DNA from: Variovorax paradoxus
GTDB taxonomy: Bacteria; Pseudomonadota; Gammaproteobacteria; Burkholderiales; Burkholderiaceae_C
Length of the DNA: 64,000 nt
Direction: 5' to 3'
Assembly: GCF_009498455.1 (NCBI RefSeq)
Contig: NZ_CP045644.1
Span: forward strand, 2,731,001 to 2,795,000
Positions 25,335 to 34,500 of the stretch are shown here, piece after piece; position 1 is the stretch's first letter, and each line of letters starts with the position of its first letter. Under the pieces are notes generated by a model. The model worked only from the letters and a program-made list of their open reading frames with translations. It had not been told where the DNA came from and made no database searches. The position numbers were made by a program, and so were the translations under genes.

Positions 25335-26729
25335 CTATGTGCTCTTGCTCGCCACCGTCGAAGAGCGAGTCACTAAGGCATACAACGTCTCGAGAGCGGC
25401 CCGCTGCTCTTCCATATAGTCGTGACCGTCGTAGTGCCGAGCCTGCACGCCAGAAATGCCATGAGACTGCAGCCGGCCGCGTATCTCCACGCTGACACCG
25501 GCCTTGGCCAACAGCGTCTCGACACCTGAGCGAATGCGTTTGGCCTGGAAGTCTTTGAGGCCGGCCGCTGCGGCCGCAGCCTTCGCCCATTGACTGAGCG
25601 TAGTGGCTGCCAGATGTGTTTCTCCGCCGTCTGTCGAGATCGCATAGACGCCGCTTGGCTCACATGCTGCAAGCGCTTCGGCAGCGGCAGGTATGAGTGG
25701 GACTGGGTTGTCGCGTACACCCTTGCCAGGGCGGCCTTTGCCGTCGAATAGCAAAATTTCGTCAGTCCCCGCATGCTCCGTATGCAAGTTCACCAACTGC
25801 TCAATGCGCTGTCCACCGGTCAATACGTGCAGCCTGAGCACAGCCCCTTTGAAGTTGTGCATGGAGTCGATCTGCCGCCAGTACCTGCGCATATCGTTTT
25901 CGAGCAGAGGTTGCTTTCTTGCGCGGTTGTGGCTTTCGTCCGGCTCCGTATCCATCGCTGGGTTGTGGGTGATCTCGTAGTCCTTGAAGTGGACGGGAAC
26001 CGAAGCCTTGGATCGTGACGCTCGCGCGGTCTGATACGCCGCACGAACATAGCTGCGTAGCTTGTTGGCCGTGCGGCCCTTGCCCGCATTGGCTACGCGC
26101 CGCATCATGTCTCCGATCTGCTCGCCTGTGACTTCTCTGGCCGGCTGCCTTGCCATATCGGGCCATGGACCTTTGACGTGGAGTTGAAAGATCGAGCGCA
26201 CATCGCTGTGCGAGCGCCGCCCCAGGCGCTCCAGGTGGTCGGCGTAGTGATCAAGTAGGTTTTCCAGCGTGTGTTTGCCGACCTTGGCGGCGCGCTTGGC
26301 TGCTGCCTCGTCGGCGTTGCGCTTGGCTTCGAGCAGGGCAGGGCGGCCACCATCCAGTCTGTGGTCATGATGTTCGAGCGCCAGCACTTCGGCGGCGCGG
26401 ATCGCCGCGGCCACCGAGAACCCTTTGGTTGTTCCCGTCAGGCTTTTCGGCGGTGCCGAAGGATCGTAGAGCCCGATTGAGACGCGCTCGCTCTTGGTTC
26501 CGATGCTGTAACGCCAGAAGAATGAGATGGCGCTGCTGCTGTTCTTGCGTACCTGGAGCGCGCCGCTCGGCTGAACTTTCTGAAGCGTCTTGAAGGTGCC
26601 GGGAGCCAGCGCATTGAGAAGGCGGCCCACGCTGGGGGCGAGCGCGGGTGTCGCGACCAAGGGCTCCTCGCCCTTATTTTTCGTTGCCAGAATATTGCCA
26701 GAATATTGATTTATGGTGGTGGATGACAT
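25335..26729 (-). CDS. intA: P4-type tyrosine integrase
   Basis: Protein of about 464 residues from the ATG at 26729, which has a GAGAGAG ribosome site; a GTG at 26744 is possible. An N-terminal arm-binding region (YSIGTKSERVSIGLYD) is followed by a core-binding domain (HTLENLLDHYADHLERLGRR) and the catalytic domain: Arg in TGGQRIEQL, the box II Arg in KRIRSG (a Lys replaces the usual box-II His), His in LQSHG and the Tyr in ARHYDGH. It integrates and excises the element at a tRNA 3' end. The gene ends the island, 90 bases from the tRNA fragment at 26818, and reads away from it. Confidence 0.92.
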   Translation of the reverse strand: MSSTTINQYSGNILATKNKGEEPLVATPALAPSVGRLLNALAPGTFKTLQKVQPSGALQVRKNSSSAISFFWRYSIGTKSERVSIGLYDPSAPPKSLTGTTKGFSVAAAIRAAEVLALEHHDHRLDGGRPALLEAKRNADEAAAKRAAKVGKHTLENLLDHYADHLERLGRRSHSDVRSIFQLHVKGPWPDMARQPAREVTGEQIGDMMRRVANAGKGRTANKLRSYVRAAYQTARASRSKASVPVHFKDYEITHNPAMDTEPDESHNRARKQPLLENDMRRYWRQIDSMHNFKGAVLRLHVLTGGQRIEQLVNLHTEHAGTDEILLFDGKGRPGKGVRDNPVPLIPAAAEALAACEPSGVYAISTDGGETHLAATTLSQWAKAAAAAAGLKDFQAKRIRSGVETLLAKAGVSVEIRGRLQSHGISGVQARHYDGHDYMEEQRAALETLYALVTRSSTVASKST

Positions 26730-26817
26730 TGCACTCTCTCGCACGAAGAATTCATATAAATCAATGACTTACGTTGATTCTATCGTGCGGAGACATGCAG
26801 CGGAATACCTTGGTTTC

Positions 26818-26865
26818 GGACTCATAATCCGTTGGTCGAGTGTTCAAGCCACTCACGGCCTACCA
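26818..26865 (+). mobile_element. Probable attR: 3' fragment of a CAU-anticodon tRNA
   Basis: The sequence runs from the anticodon arm (GGACTCATAATCC) through the variable loop, a perfect 5-bp T stem (GAGTG/CACTC with loop TTCAAGC) and the 3' acceptor strand ACGGCCT to A-CCA. Upstream bases do not form a D arm or the matching 5' acceptor strand (AGGCCGT expected), so the tRNA (Met or Ile2) is truncated. A duplicated tRNA 3' end next to an integrase gene marks the boundary of an integrated element. The element lies to the left; the intact tRNA should be at its other end, and I do not see it in the window. Confidence 0.8.
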
Positions 26866-26887
26866 CCAGAAAAATGCCGTCACGGTG

Positions 26888-26924
26888 AAAGAGCTTGCTA
26901 TCTATTGGATAGCAAGCTCTTTTT
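26888..26924 (+). terminator. Rho-independent terminator after the tRNA fragment
   Basis: A perfect 15-bp stem (AAAGAGCTTGCTATC / GATAGCAAGCTCTTT) with a 5-base loop and a short T run. This is the original tRNA terminator left at the chromosomal side of the junction. Confidence 0.85.
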
Positions 26925-27060
26925 GCTTCTGGTGGCGCTCGACCCGGTCGGCCGGGTCGCCCTGCACGTCGATGCCGATGCCACGGCCCATCCCGTGCTG
27001 TCCTGGCGAGACCGGTGGTTTGCCCTGGCATCAAGGCTCTCACTGCGTTGAAGTGCTGGG

Positions 27061-27882
27061 TCATGGCCGACGAATCCGGAAGGTGGCGTTGGCCCCCCAG
27101 GTTGCCACCGTCAGGCTGCCATCCGGTGCGCGTGCCAGACCCACGGGGCTGCTCAGGCCGTCGGCGATGACCTCGCGCACGCCGTTGCGGTCGATGCGGC
27201 TGACCGTGGTGCCGCCGTAGTCGACCACATAGGCGGCGTCCGCGCCTGCTGCAACGATGCCGGGGCCGGGGCTGCGCAGGTCGGTGTTGATCGCCTTGGC
27301 CTTCGTTCCGCCCGACACCAGGGAAATTCCGCCGGCGATGTTGCTGACCAGCAGATCGCCATTGGGAAGTTCGACGGCGCCGACCGGCGTCTGCAAACCT
27401 TCCGCCGCGACTTCGACCGCTCCGTCCGGCTTCGCGGCAAGGATCTGGTGGGTCCTGCGATTCGCGATCAGCAAGCGGCCGCGTCCATCGAAGGACAACC
27501 CCGCAGGGGTCGCCAGCCCGCGCACGAAGACGGCCTTGTCGCCGCGCGGTGTGAAGCGCCACACCAGGTCTTCGTTGTAGGAGGCGACATAGACGTCGCC
27601 CTTGGACGAGATGGCCAGCCCCGAGGGGCCGCTGAGCCCGCTGGCGAAGACCGTCCGCTCGCCGGAAGGGGAGAACCGCACCACGTTGCCGGCAGACCAG
27701 TTCGCGACGTAGAGGTTGCCGCTCGCGTCGTAGGCCATGCCCACCGGCGAGCCGAGGCCTTCGTGGGTGGCCGTGCGGTCCAGCGTCCAGGTGCCGGCCG
27801 GTCGGGGTTGGGCCAGGGCGGACTGGCCCGGCAGCGTCGCCATGAGAAGAACCAGCCATGCAGCGCGGAGAAACGGCTTCAT
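27061..27882 (-). CDS. Secreted NHL/SMP-30-like beta-propeller protein
   Basis: Protein of 273 residues with a signal peptide (residues 1-24, ending SALAQ). The mature part is built of repeats of about 40 residues of the form 'GLGSPVGMAYDASGNLYVAN', 'LSGPSGLAISSKGDVYVASY', 'LATPAGLSFDGRGRLLIANR', typical of NHL/Vgb/SMP-30-type propellers. It probably works in the periplasm, binding a ligand or hydrolysing a lactone. The start overlaps the stop of the CMD gene by four bases (ATGA), so both products belong to one operon, divergent from a LysR regulator. A lactone-related role with the CMD protein is inferred. Confidence 0.82.
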   Translation of the reverse strand: MKPFLRAAWLVLLMATLPGQSALAQPRPAGTWTLDRTATHEGLGSPVGMAYDASGNLYVANWSAGNVVRFSPSGERTVFASGLSGPSGLAISSKGDVYVASYNEDLVWRFTPRGDKAVFVRGLATPAGLSFDGRGRLLIANRRTHQILAAKPDGAVEVAAEGLQTPVGAVELPNGDLLVSNIAGGISLVSGGTKAKAINTDLRSPGPGIVAAGADAAYVVDYGGTTVSRIDRNGVREVIADGLSSPVGLARAPDGSLTVATWGANATFRIRRP

Positions 27883-28283
27883 GCCGGCACCTCCTGGGAG
27901 AAGAGGTCCTTGGCCGCAAACAGGCCGTTGAGCGCCGCAGGAAAACCGGCATAGACGGCCATCTGCATGATGACTTCGACGATCTCTTGCTGCGTGCAAC
28001 CCACGTTGCGGGCGCCGTAGATGTGCACCTTGAGTTGCGGCATGGCGTTGCCCATGGCGGTGAGCGCCGCCACCACGGACAGCTCGCGCACCTTGAGGTC
28101 GAGCCCCGGCCTCGAATAGATGTCGCCGAACGGAAACTCGATGAGCAGGCGGGCGAAGTCGGGGGCGATGTCCTTGAGGCTGTCGATGACGTTCTCGCCC
28201 GCCTGGCCATCGACTTCCTTGAGCTTGGCCCAACCGCGCGCATACCGTTCATCGGCCATCGGATTGCTTTCGTGTGTGTTCAT
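27879..28283 (-). CDS. Carboxymuconolactone decarboxylase family protein
   Basis: Protein of 134 residues with the CMD fold: GRDIYSRPGLDLKVRELSVV-like stretch (here FGDIYSRPGLDLKVRELSVV), then VHIYGARNVGCTQQEIVEVI and MQMAVYAGFPAALNGLFAAK. CMD proteins decarboxylate gamma-carboxymuconolactone in the beta-ketoadipate route or act as AhpD-like reductases. The single Cys in NVGCTQQEI, without a Cys-x2-Cys pair, favours the decarboxylase type. A second ATG at 28259 (MADERYARGW) matches the usual family start. First gene of a two-gene operon, regulated with the divergent LysR gene. Confidence 0.85.
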   Translation of the reverse strand: MNTHESNPMADERYARGWAKLKEVDGQAGENVIDSLKDIAPDFARLLIEFPFGDIYSRPGLDLKVRELSVVAALTAMGNAMPQLKVHIYGARNVGCTQQEIVEVIMQMAVYAGFPAALNGLFAAKDLFSQEVPA

Positions 28284-28318
28284 GGATGCAATTTACGAAG
28301 GCGGCGCACCTGCATCCA

Positions 28319-28347
28319 ATACCTTTTGTGTGATACCTTTTTGGTAT
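28319..28347. promoter_or_regulatory. LysR-type operator with two overlapping ATAC-N7-GTAT-like sites
   Basis: A perfect ATAC-N7-GTAT (28333-28347) overlaps the start codon of the LysR gene, and an imperfect one (ATAC-N7-GTGA, 28319-28333) abuts it 14 bases away. ATAC-N7-GTAT is the recognition pattern described for BenM and CatM regulators of aromatic degradation. The position suggests repression of the LysR gene itself and control of the divergent CMD-NHL operon. Confidence 0.65.
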
Positions 28348-29272
28348 GAATGGAGCGATCGACCTGCGGCAGTTCCGGTACTTCCTCGCGGTCAGCGAGG
28401 CGCTGCACGTTGGGCGCGCGGCTGCCCGCCTGCACATCTCCCAGCCCCCGCTGAGCCGGCAGATTCGTCAGCTGGAAGAACAGCTCGGCGTGGCGCTGTT
28501 CGTGCGCACCAAGGTCGGCATGACGCTGACGCGGGCAGGGGCGGCCCTGGTGCCGGAAGCCCGATTGACGCTGGCGCAGGCGGACAAGGCGGTGGCGGCC
28601 GCGAGGGCCGCCAGCGGTGCCAAGGGTGGCCAGTTCGTCGTGGGCTACACCACAGTTTTCGACCGCAGCGCCATTCCCGATGTGTTCGAGCCCTTGCAGA
28701 AGCGCTTTCCGGACTGGCGCATCGTCAGCAAGGGCAAGCATTCCATCCACCTCGTGCGCGACATCAAGAGCGGGGCCATGGACGTGGCCTTCATCGGCTT
28801 GCACACGGAGGCACGCGGGCTCGAGGTGCGAACACTGCGCGAGGAGCCCGTCATCGCGGCGCTGCCGGCAAGCCATCCGCTGGCGCGCAAACGCCGGCTC
28901 GGCTTCGACGACCTGCGCGGCGAATCGATCTTCCGGTTCGAGCGCCGGCTGAATCCCGGCTTCTACGACCATTGCCAGGCCTTCTTCGAGCGGATCGGTT
29001 TCCAGCCGCGCACGGTGGCCGAGCCCGACGACCACCACATCCTGCTGGGGCTCATCGCGGAGGGACGGGGCATCGCGTTCATCTCCGCGTCGCTGCAGAA
29101 CGTCAAGCGCAAAGGCGTGGTCTTCCGGCCGCTCAAGGAAGAAGCACGCGGCCTGACCAGCGGCATCGCGGTCGCTTATGCCAAAGACAATCCGTCGCCG
29201 CTGCTGGCGCGGTTTCTCGAATTTGTCGGCGTCGAGGCGCAACGCAAGGTGAAGCCCAGGTCCGCGCGGTGA
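28346..29272 (+). CDS. LysR-type regulator, BenM/CatM/CatR-like
   Basis: Protein of 308 residues. The N-terminal winged helix reads LRQFRYFLAVSEALHVGRAA ... HISQPPLSRQIRQLEE, very close to BenM, CatM and CatR, which respond to muconate and related acids. The effector domain (90-300) contains the usual SKGKHSIHLVRDIKSGAMDV and FISASLQNVK motifs. Divergent from the CMD-NHL operon, which it most likely controls. There is no Shine-Dalgarno sequence before the ATG, so translation may start leaderless. The operator covers its own start. Confidence 0.88.
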   Translation: MNGAIDLRQFRYFLAVSEALHVGRAAARLHISQPPLSRQIRQLEEQLGVALFVRTKVGMTLTRAGAALVPEARLTLAQADKAVAAARAASGAKGGQFVVGYTTVFDRSAIPDVFEPLQKRFPDWRIVSKGKHSIHLVRDIKSGAMDVAFIGLHTEARGLEVRTLREEPVIAALPASHPLARKRRLGFDDLRGESIFRFERRLNPGFYDHCQAFFERIGFQPRTVAEPDDHHILLGLIAEGRGIAFISASLQNVKRKGVVFRPLKEEARGLTSGIAVAYAKDNPSPLLARFLEFVGVEAQRKVKPRSAR

Positions 29273-29339
29273 AGCCAGGGCGCCGGCAAGTGCCCGACTA
29301 AGATGCCCCGGCCGCAACATCCCACATCGAAGGGGGCGC

Positions 29340-30212
29340 ATGTCACATCCCGTTTACCTGTCCAGTTCTTCCTTGCCCAGGATGCCGGAAGGCAGCCGCG
29401 ACGAATGGCGCGGCTTCTTCGGCGATGGCGCCGAGCTGGAAGCCAACGCGTTCTTTCCGCTGTTCTGGCGGGCGCTCTTCAGCGCAGGCGACATCCGGCA
29501 TGCACGCTTCATCGACGCGTACGACATCAGCGACGAAGCCTCGGCGGTCGACCGCGAGGAATGCCTGGCGGACTTCGGCGCCGAGGCGACGTTTCCCTAC
29601 CTTGTCGTCGACAAGGCCACGGCGGTAGCGCGGCTGACGCAGCGGCGCGAAGCCGTCATCGGTGCCGTCGGCGAACGCCACCGTCCGATCTACGAATCCT
29701 TTGAAGCGCTGATTGCGCAGCACTTCGCAGACCACATCCTGCTGCGCACCGACGGCCTGCCGGACGCCGCCGATGCCGAGCCATGGCTGCGCGCCGACCT
29801 CGACGGCGTCGACCACCTGCACGACAGCCAGGCGCTCGCAAGCCTCATGGCGGATCTGGCGAGGTACGACACCGATCCGATCTGGACCTTGGCCGGCCTT
29901 TCCTCATCGAGCGACGGCGCCTGGCCCCCGGCCCAATTGCGAGAGCGCTTCCCTGACCCGCGGCAGAGGAAGACCCGCAAACCATTGCCCACGCAGCAGG
30001 CCGAAACATCCGATCGCGTGTTCGCCAACCCCAAGCCGCAGGTGGCGAGGAACTGGCTCGACCCCGCCCTGGAATGGCTGGGCGCCTTCGTGGCCGCGGG
30101 CGCGGCGTTGGGCGCTTATTACTTCACCAGCTCTGCCTGGCTGGCCGTGCTGGCGTTCTTGTGCGTGGCCGTGGCATTGGGTTTCGGCATCGCGAAGTTG
30201 CGCGGTCGTTGA
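29340..30212 (+). CDS. Hypothetical protein with C-terminal membrane segments
   Basis: Protein of 290 residues with a good ribosome site (GAAGGGGG). Residues 1-220 are soluble, acidic and Trp/Phe-rich (SRDEWRGFFGDGAELEANAF); residues about 240-285 form two close membrane helices (WLGAFVAAGAALGAYYFTSS and AVLAFLCVAVALGFGIAKL). The arrangement suggests a cytoplasmic domain anchored in the inner membrane. I recognise no family. It lies alone between the LysR gene and the efflux operon. Confidence 0.7.
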   Translation: MSHPVYLSSSSLPRMPEGSRDEWRGFFGDGAELEANAFFPLFWRALFSAGDIRHARFIDAYDISDEASAVDREECLADFGAEATFPYLVVDKATAVARLTQRREAVIGAVGERHRPIYESFEALIAQHFADHILLRTDGLPDAADAEPWLRADLDGVDHLHDSQALASLMADLARYDTDPIWTLAGLSSSSDGAWPPAQLRERFPDPRQRKTRKPLPTQQAETSDRVFANPKPQVARNWLDPALEWLGAFVAAGAALGAYYFTSSAWLAVLAFLCVAVALGFGIAKLRGR

Positions 30213-30371
30213 CCCTCGCGCGGGGCTCGCCTCCGGAGCCGCTTTCACCTACAGCGAACACAGGATTCCTTCAGGTTGCACCGCAGCATCGAAGGCAGAA
30301 TGCATCATTTTGGTGCAGATGTAACCAGCCGGGCGATCTCCCGTGCGCGTCGTACCGCACCGTGATTGCCG

Positions 30372-31517
30372 ATGGCCATGACCCCGCTATTCAAGCTTCT
30401 GCTTCCGATGTCCCTGCTCGCGCTCGCTGCATGCGGCGCCAGGCAGGCCTCCACCACCGATGACCCGCCGCCCGAAGTCGGCGTGGTCGCGCTGCATGCC
30501 GGCGACGTGGCCGTGCACACCGAACTGTCCGGCCGCACGGCCGCCTACCGCGTCTCCGAGGTGCGGCCGCAGGTCAACGGCATCGTGCGCAAGCGGCTGT
30601 TCGAAGAAGGCGGCATGGTTCGCGCCGGCCAGGTGCTGTACGAGATCGAGCCCGGTCCGTTCGAGGCCGCGCACGAGCAGGCGCAGGCTGCGCTGGCCAC
30701 CTCGCAAGCCACCATCGCGAGCCTGCGTGGCAAGGCCGAGCGCTTCGGTGAACTGGTCAAGGCCAACGCCGTGAGCAGGCAGGAACACGAAGAGGCGCAG
30801 GCCGCGCTGGTGCAGGCACAGGCCGGCGTGAAGGCCGCGCAGGCGGCTGTGAAGGCGGCGCGCATCAACCTCGAATTCACGCGCATCACCGCGCCCATCG
30901 CGGGACGCATCGGCCGCTCGGGCGTGACCGAAGGCGCGCTCGTGGCGCCCGGCCAGGCGATGGCGCTGGCCACGATCCAGCGGCTCGACCCGATCTACGT
31001 CGACGTCGTGCAGTCGAGCCTGGAGTTGACGAAGCTCAAGCGGCGCTTCATCTCGGGCGACATGGCGCCGGCCAGCACCAAGGTCGGCCTGCGCATGGAA
31101 GACGGCCTGCCCTATCCGCATGCCGGCACGCTGAAGTTCTCCGAAGTGGGCGTCGATGCAGCCACCGGCTCGGTCACGCTGCGCGCGGAATTCCCGAACC
31201 CGCACGGGCTGCTGCTGCCCGGCATGTACGTGCGTGCGCAGGTCGAGTCCGGCGTGGAGCGCCAGGCCATCCTGGCGCCGCAGCGCGGCGTGGCGCGCAA
31301 CGAAAAGGGTGAACCCACCGCGCTGGTGGTGGGCGCCGACAACAAGGTCGAACTGCGCGCGCTCGAAGTGCGCAGCGCCGAGGGCGAGCACTGGGTCGTG
31401 ACCCAGGGCTTGCGCGACGGCGACCGCCTCGTGGTCGACGGCCTGCAGCGCGCGCGCCCCGGCGAAAAAGTGAAGCCGGTGCCGGTGTCCACGGCGGGCG
31501 CATCGCCCGCCGACTAA
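30372..31517 (+). CDS. RND efflux periplasmic adaptor (MexA/AcrA type), lipoprotein
   Basis: Protein of 381 residues starting at the ATG at 30372; an upstream TTG at 30366 is less likely. The signal ends in the lipobox LAAC (Cys 21), so it is a lipoprotein anchored in the inner membrane. It follows the membrane-fusion-protein plan: barrel-sandwich hybrid (PQVNGIVRKRLFEEGGMVRA), a helical hairpin rich in Ala/Gln (about 95-160), then the second lipoyl half (FTRITAPIAGRIGRSGVTEG), a beta-barrel and a C-terminal membrane-proximal domain. It bridges the RND pump to an outer-membrane channel. It lies 19 bases before the pump gene. No regulator or channel gene is adjacent. Confidence 0.9.
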   Translation: MAMTPLFKLLLPMSLLALAACGARQASTTDDPPPEVGVVALHAGDVAVHTELSGRTAAYRVSEVRPQVNGIVRKRLFEEGGMVRAGQVLYEIEPGPFEAAHEQAQAALATSQATIASLRGKAERFGELVKANAVSRQEHEEAQAALVQAQAGVKAAQAAVKAARINLEFTRITAPIAGRIGRSGVTEGALVAPGQAMALATIQRLDPIYVDVVQSSLELTKLKRRFISGDMAPASTKVGLRMEDGLPYPHAGTLKFSEVGVDAATGSVTLRAEFPNPHGLLLPGMYVRAQVESGVERQAILAPQRGVARNEKGEPTALVVGADNKVELRALEVRSAEGEHWVVTQGLRDGDRLVVDGLQRARPGEKVKPVPVSTAGASPAD

Positions 31518-31536
31518 GAAACGACAAGAACCTCCC

Positions 31537-34500
31537 GTGATCGCCAATTTCTTCATCCAGCGGCCCGTCTTCGCCTGGGTCATTGCCATCCTCATCATGC
31601 TGGCCGGCGGCGTGGCCATTCGCACGCTGCCGGTGTCGCAGTACCCGGACATCGCGCCGCCCACCGTGGTCGTGTCCGCCAACTACCCCGGCGCCTCGGC
31701 GCAGGCGGTGGAAAACAGCGTGACCCAGGTCCTCGAGCAGCAGCTCAAGGGCATCGACGGCCTGATGTACTTCAAGTCGACGAGCAGCTCGGCCGGCTGG
31801 GCCGAGATCAGCGTCACCTTCCGCCAGGGCATCGATCCCGACACCGCGCAGGTGCAGGTGCAGAACAAGGTCAGCCAGGCCACCAGCCGGCTGCCGCAGG
31901 CGGTGCAGCAGCAGGGCGTGACGGTTGCCAAGTCGCAGAACAACTTCCTGCTGATCGTGGCGCTCTACGACGAGACCGGCCAGCGCACCGACACCGACAT
32001 CGCCGACTGGATGGCCAGCAACCTGCGCGACCCCATCAGCCGCGTCGATGGCGTGGGTTCGGTGCAGGCCTTCGGCGCGGCGTACGCGATGCGCATCTGG
32101 CTCGACCCGCACCGGCTGGCCAGCTACCAGCTGATGCCGTCCGACGTCACGGCCGCGATTGCCGCGCAGAACACGCAGGTGTCGGTGGGCGAGATCGGTG
32201 CACGGCCGTCGGCGCCGACGCAGCACCTGAACGCCACCGTCACCGCGCTCTCACGGCTGCAGACGCCCGACCAGTTCAAGGGCATCGTGCTCAAGACCCA
32301 GGCCGATGGCGCGGTGGTGCGGCTGGGCGACGTGGCGCGGGTGGAAATCGGCAGCGAGTCGTATGCCGAGACCACGCGCCTGAACGGCCACCCGGCCGCG
32401 GGCTCGGCCGTGATGCTGGCGCCCGGCGCCAACGCGTTGACCACTGCCAGCGCGGTGAAGGCGCGCATCGCCGAGCTGGAGCGCTCGCTGCCCGCCGGCC
32501 TGCGCGTGGCCTACGCGGAAGACACGACGCGCTTCGTCAGGATCTCGATCCAGTCGGTCATCCGGACGCTGCTGGAGGCCATCGCGCTGGTGGTGGTCGT
32601 GATGTTCCTCTTCTTACAGAACTGGCGCGCCACGGTGATTCCTGCGATCACCGTGCCGGTGGTGCTGCTGGGCACCTTCGGCGTGCTCGCGGCCTTCGGC
32701 TATTCGATCAACGTGCTCACGCTGTTCGGCATGGTGCTGGCCATCGGCCTGCTGGTGGACGACGCCATCGTGGTGGTGGAGAACGTCGAGCGCGTCATGC
32801 ATGAAGAGGGGCTCGATGCGAAGGCGGCCACGATCCAGTCGATGAAGGAAATCACCGGCGCGCTGGTCGGCATCGCGGTGGTGGTGTCGGCGGTGTTCCT
32901 CCCCATGGCCTTCTTCGGCGGTTCGGTGGGCGTGATCTACCGACAGTTCTCGGTGACCATCATCGCGTCGATGGTGCTGTCGGTGGTGGTGGCCATCGTG
33001 CTCATTCCGGCGCTGTGCGCGCGCCTCCTGAAGCCCGGCGTGCCGCCGCGCACGCGTGGCTTCCTGGGCGCGTTCAATCGCCGCTTCGATGCTGCGCAAG
33101 GCGGCTACGTCAGCGTGCTGGGCCGCATCCTGCGCAAGCCGCTGCGCTTCACCGCCGTGTACGTCGCCATCGTGGCCGGCATGGGCCTGCTGTACCTGAG
33201 CCTGCCCGGCGGCTTCCTGCCCGAAGAGGACCAGGGCAGCGTGATGGTGATCGCGACGCTGCCCGCTGGCGCGACGTCGGGCCGCACCGATGAAGTGAAC
33301 CGCGCCATCGAAAAGCACTTTCTCGAAACCGAGAAAGACACGACCGACACCATCTTCACGCTTACCGGCTGGAGCTACAGCGGCTCGGGGCAGAACATGG
33401 GCATGGCGTTTGTCTCGCTGAAGGACTGGTCCGAGCGCGCCAGTGCGGACAAGCGCGCGCACGCCATCGTCGAGCGTGCGGGCAAGGCGCTGGCCAGGCA
33501 GCAGCGCGACGCCGAAGTCTTCGGCATGGTGCCGCCGCCGATCGAAGGGCTGGGGGAATCGAACGGCTTCGAGTTCTGGCTGCAGGACATCTCGGGCATG
33601 GGTGCCGAGCGGCTCTTGCAGGCGCGCGAGACGCTGGTGCGCGAGGCCAACAAGGACAAGCGCCTGCAGTCGGTGCGCGCGAACAGCGTGGCCGGCACGC
33701 CGCAGCTGCAGGTCGACATCGACCAGCTGAAGGCCTCGGCCCTGCGGCTGTCGCTGGACGACGTGAACACCACGCTGGGCATCGCCTGGGGCGGCAGCTA
33801 CGTCAACGACTTCATCGACCGCGGCCGCGTGAAGCGCGTGTACGTGCAGGCCGATGCGCCGTACCGTTCGGCGCCGGACGACATCAGCCAGTGGTTCGTG
33901 CGCGGCAGCACGGGTGCGATGACGCCGTTCTCGGCGTTTGCGACCACGCGCTGGGCGCAGGGCGCGTCGCAACTGGAGCGCTACAACGGCGTGCCCGCGG
34001 TGCAGATCCAGGGCGCGGCCGCGCAGGGCATCAGCTCGGGCACGGCCATGGCGGCCATCGAGAGCCTCGCGAAGCAGCAGAGCGGCACGGGACAGGCCTG
34101 GAGCGGCCTCTCGTATCAGGAGCGGCTGTCGGGCGGGCAGGCGCCGCTGCTGTTCGCGCTGTCGATCCTCGTGGTGTTCCTGTGTCTGGCGGCGCTGTAC
34201 GAGAGCTGGTCGGTGCCGGTCTCGGTGATGCTGGTGATTCCGCTGGGCGTGCTCGGCGCGGTGATCGCGGCGGCGCTGCGCGGGTTGTCGAACGACATCT
34301 ACTTCCAGGTCGGCCTGCTCGCGACGATCGGCCTGTCGGCCAAGAACGCGATCCTGATCATCGAGTTCGCGGAGGCTGCGCTGCGGCGTGGCGTGCCGCT
34401 GCTCGAAGCGGTGGCCGAAGGCGCGCGCCTGCGGTTGCGGCCGATCCTGATGACATCGCTGGCGTTCCTGGCCGGCGTGATCCCGCTGGCGCTTGCCACC

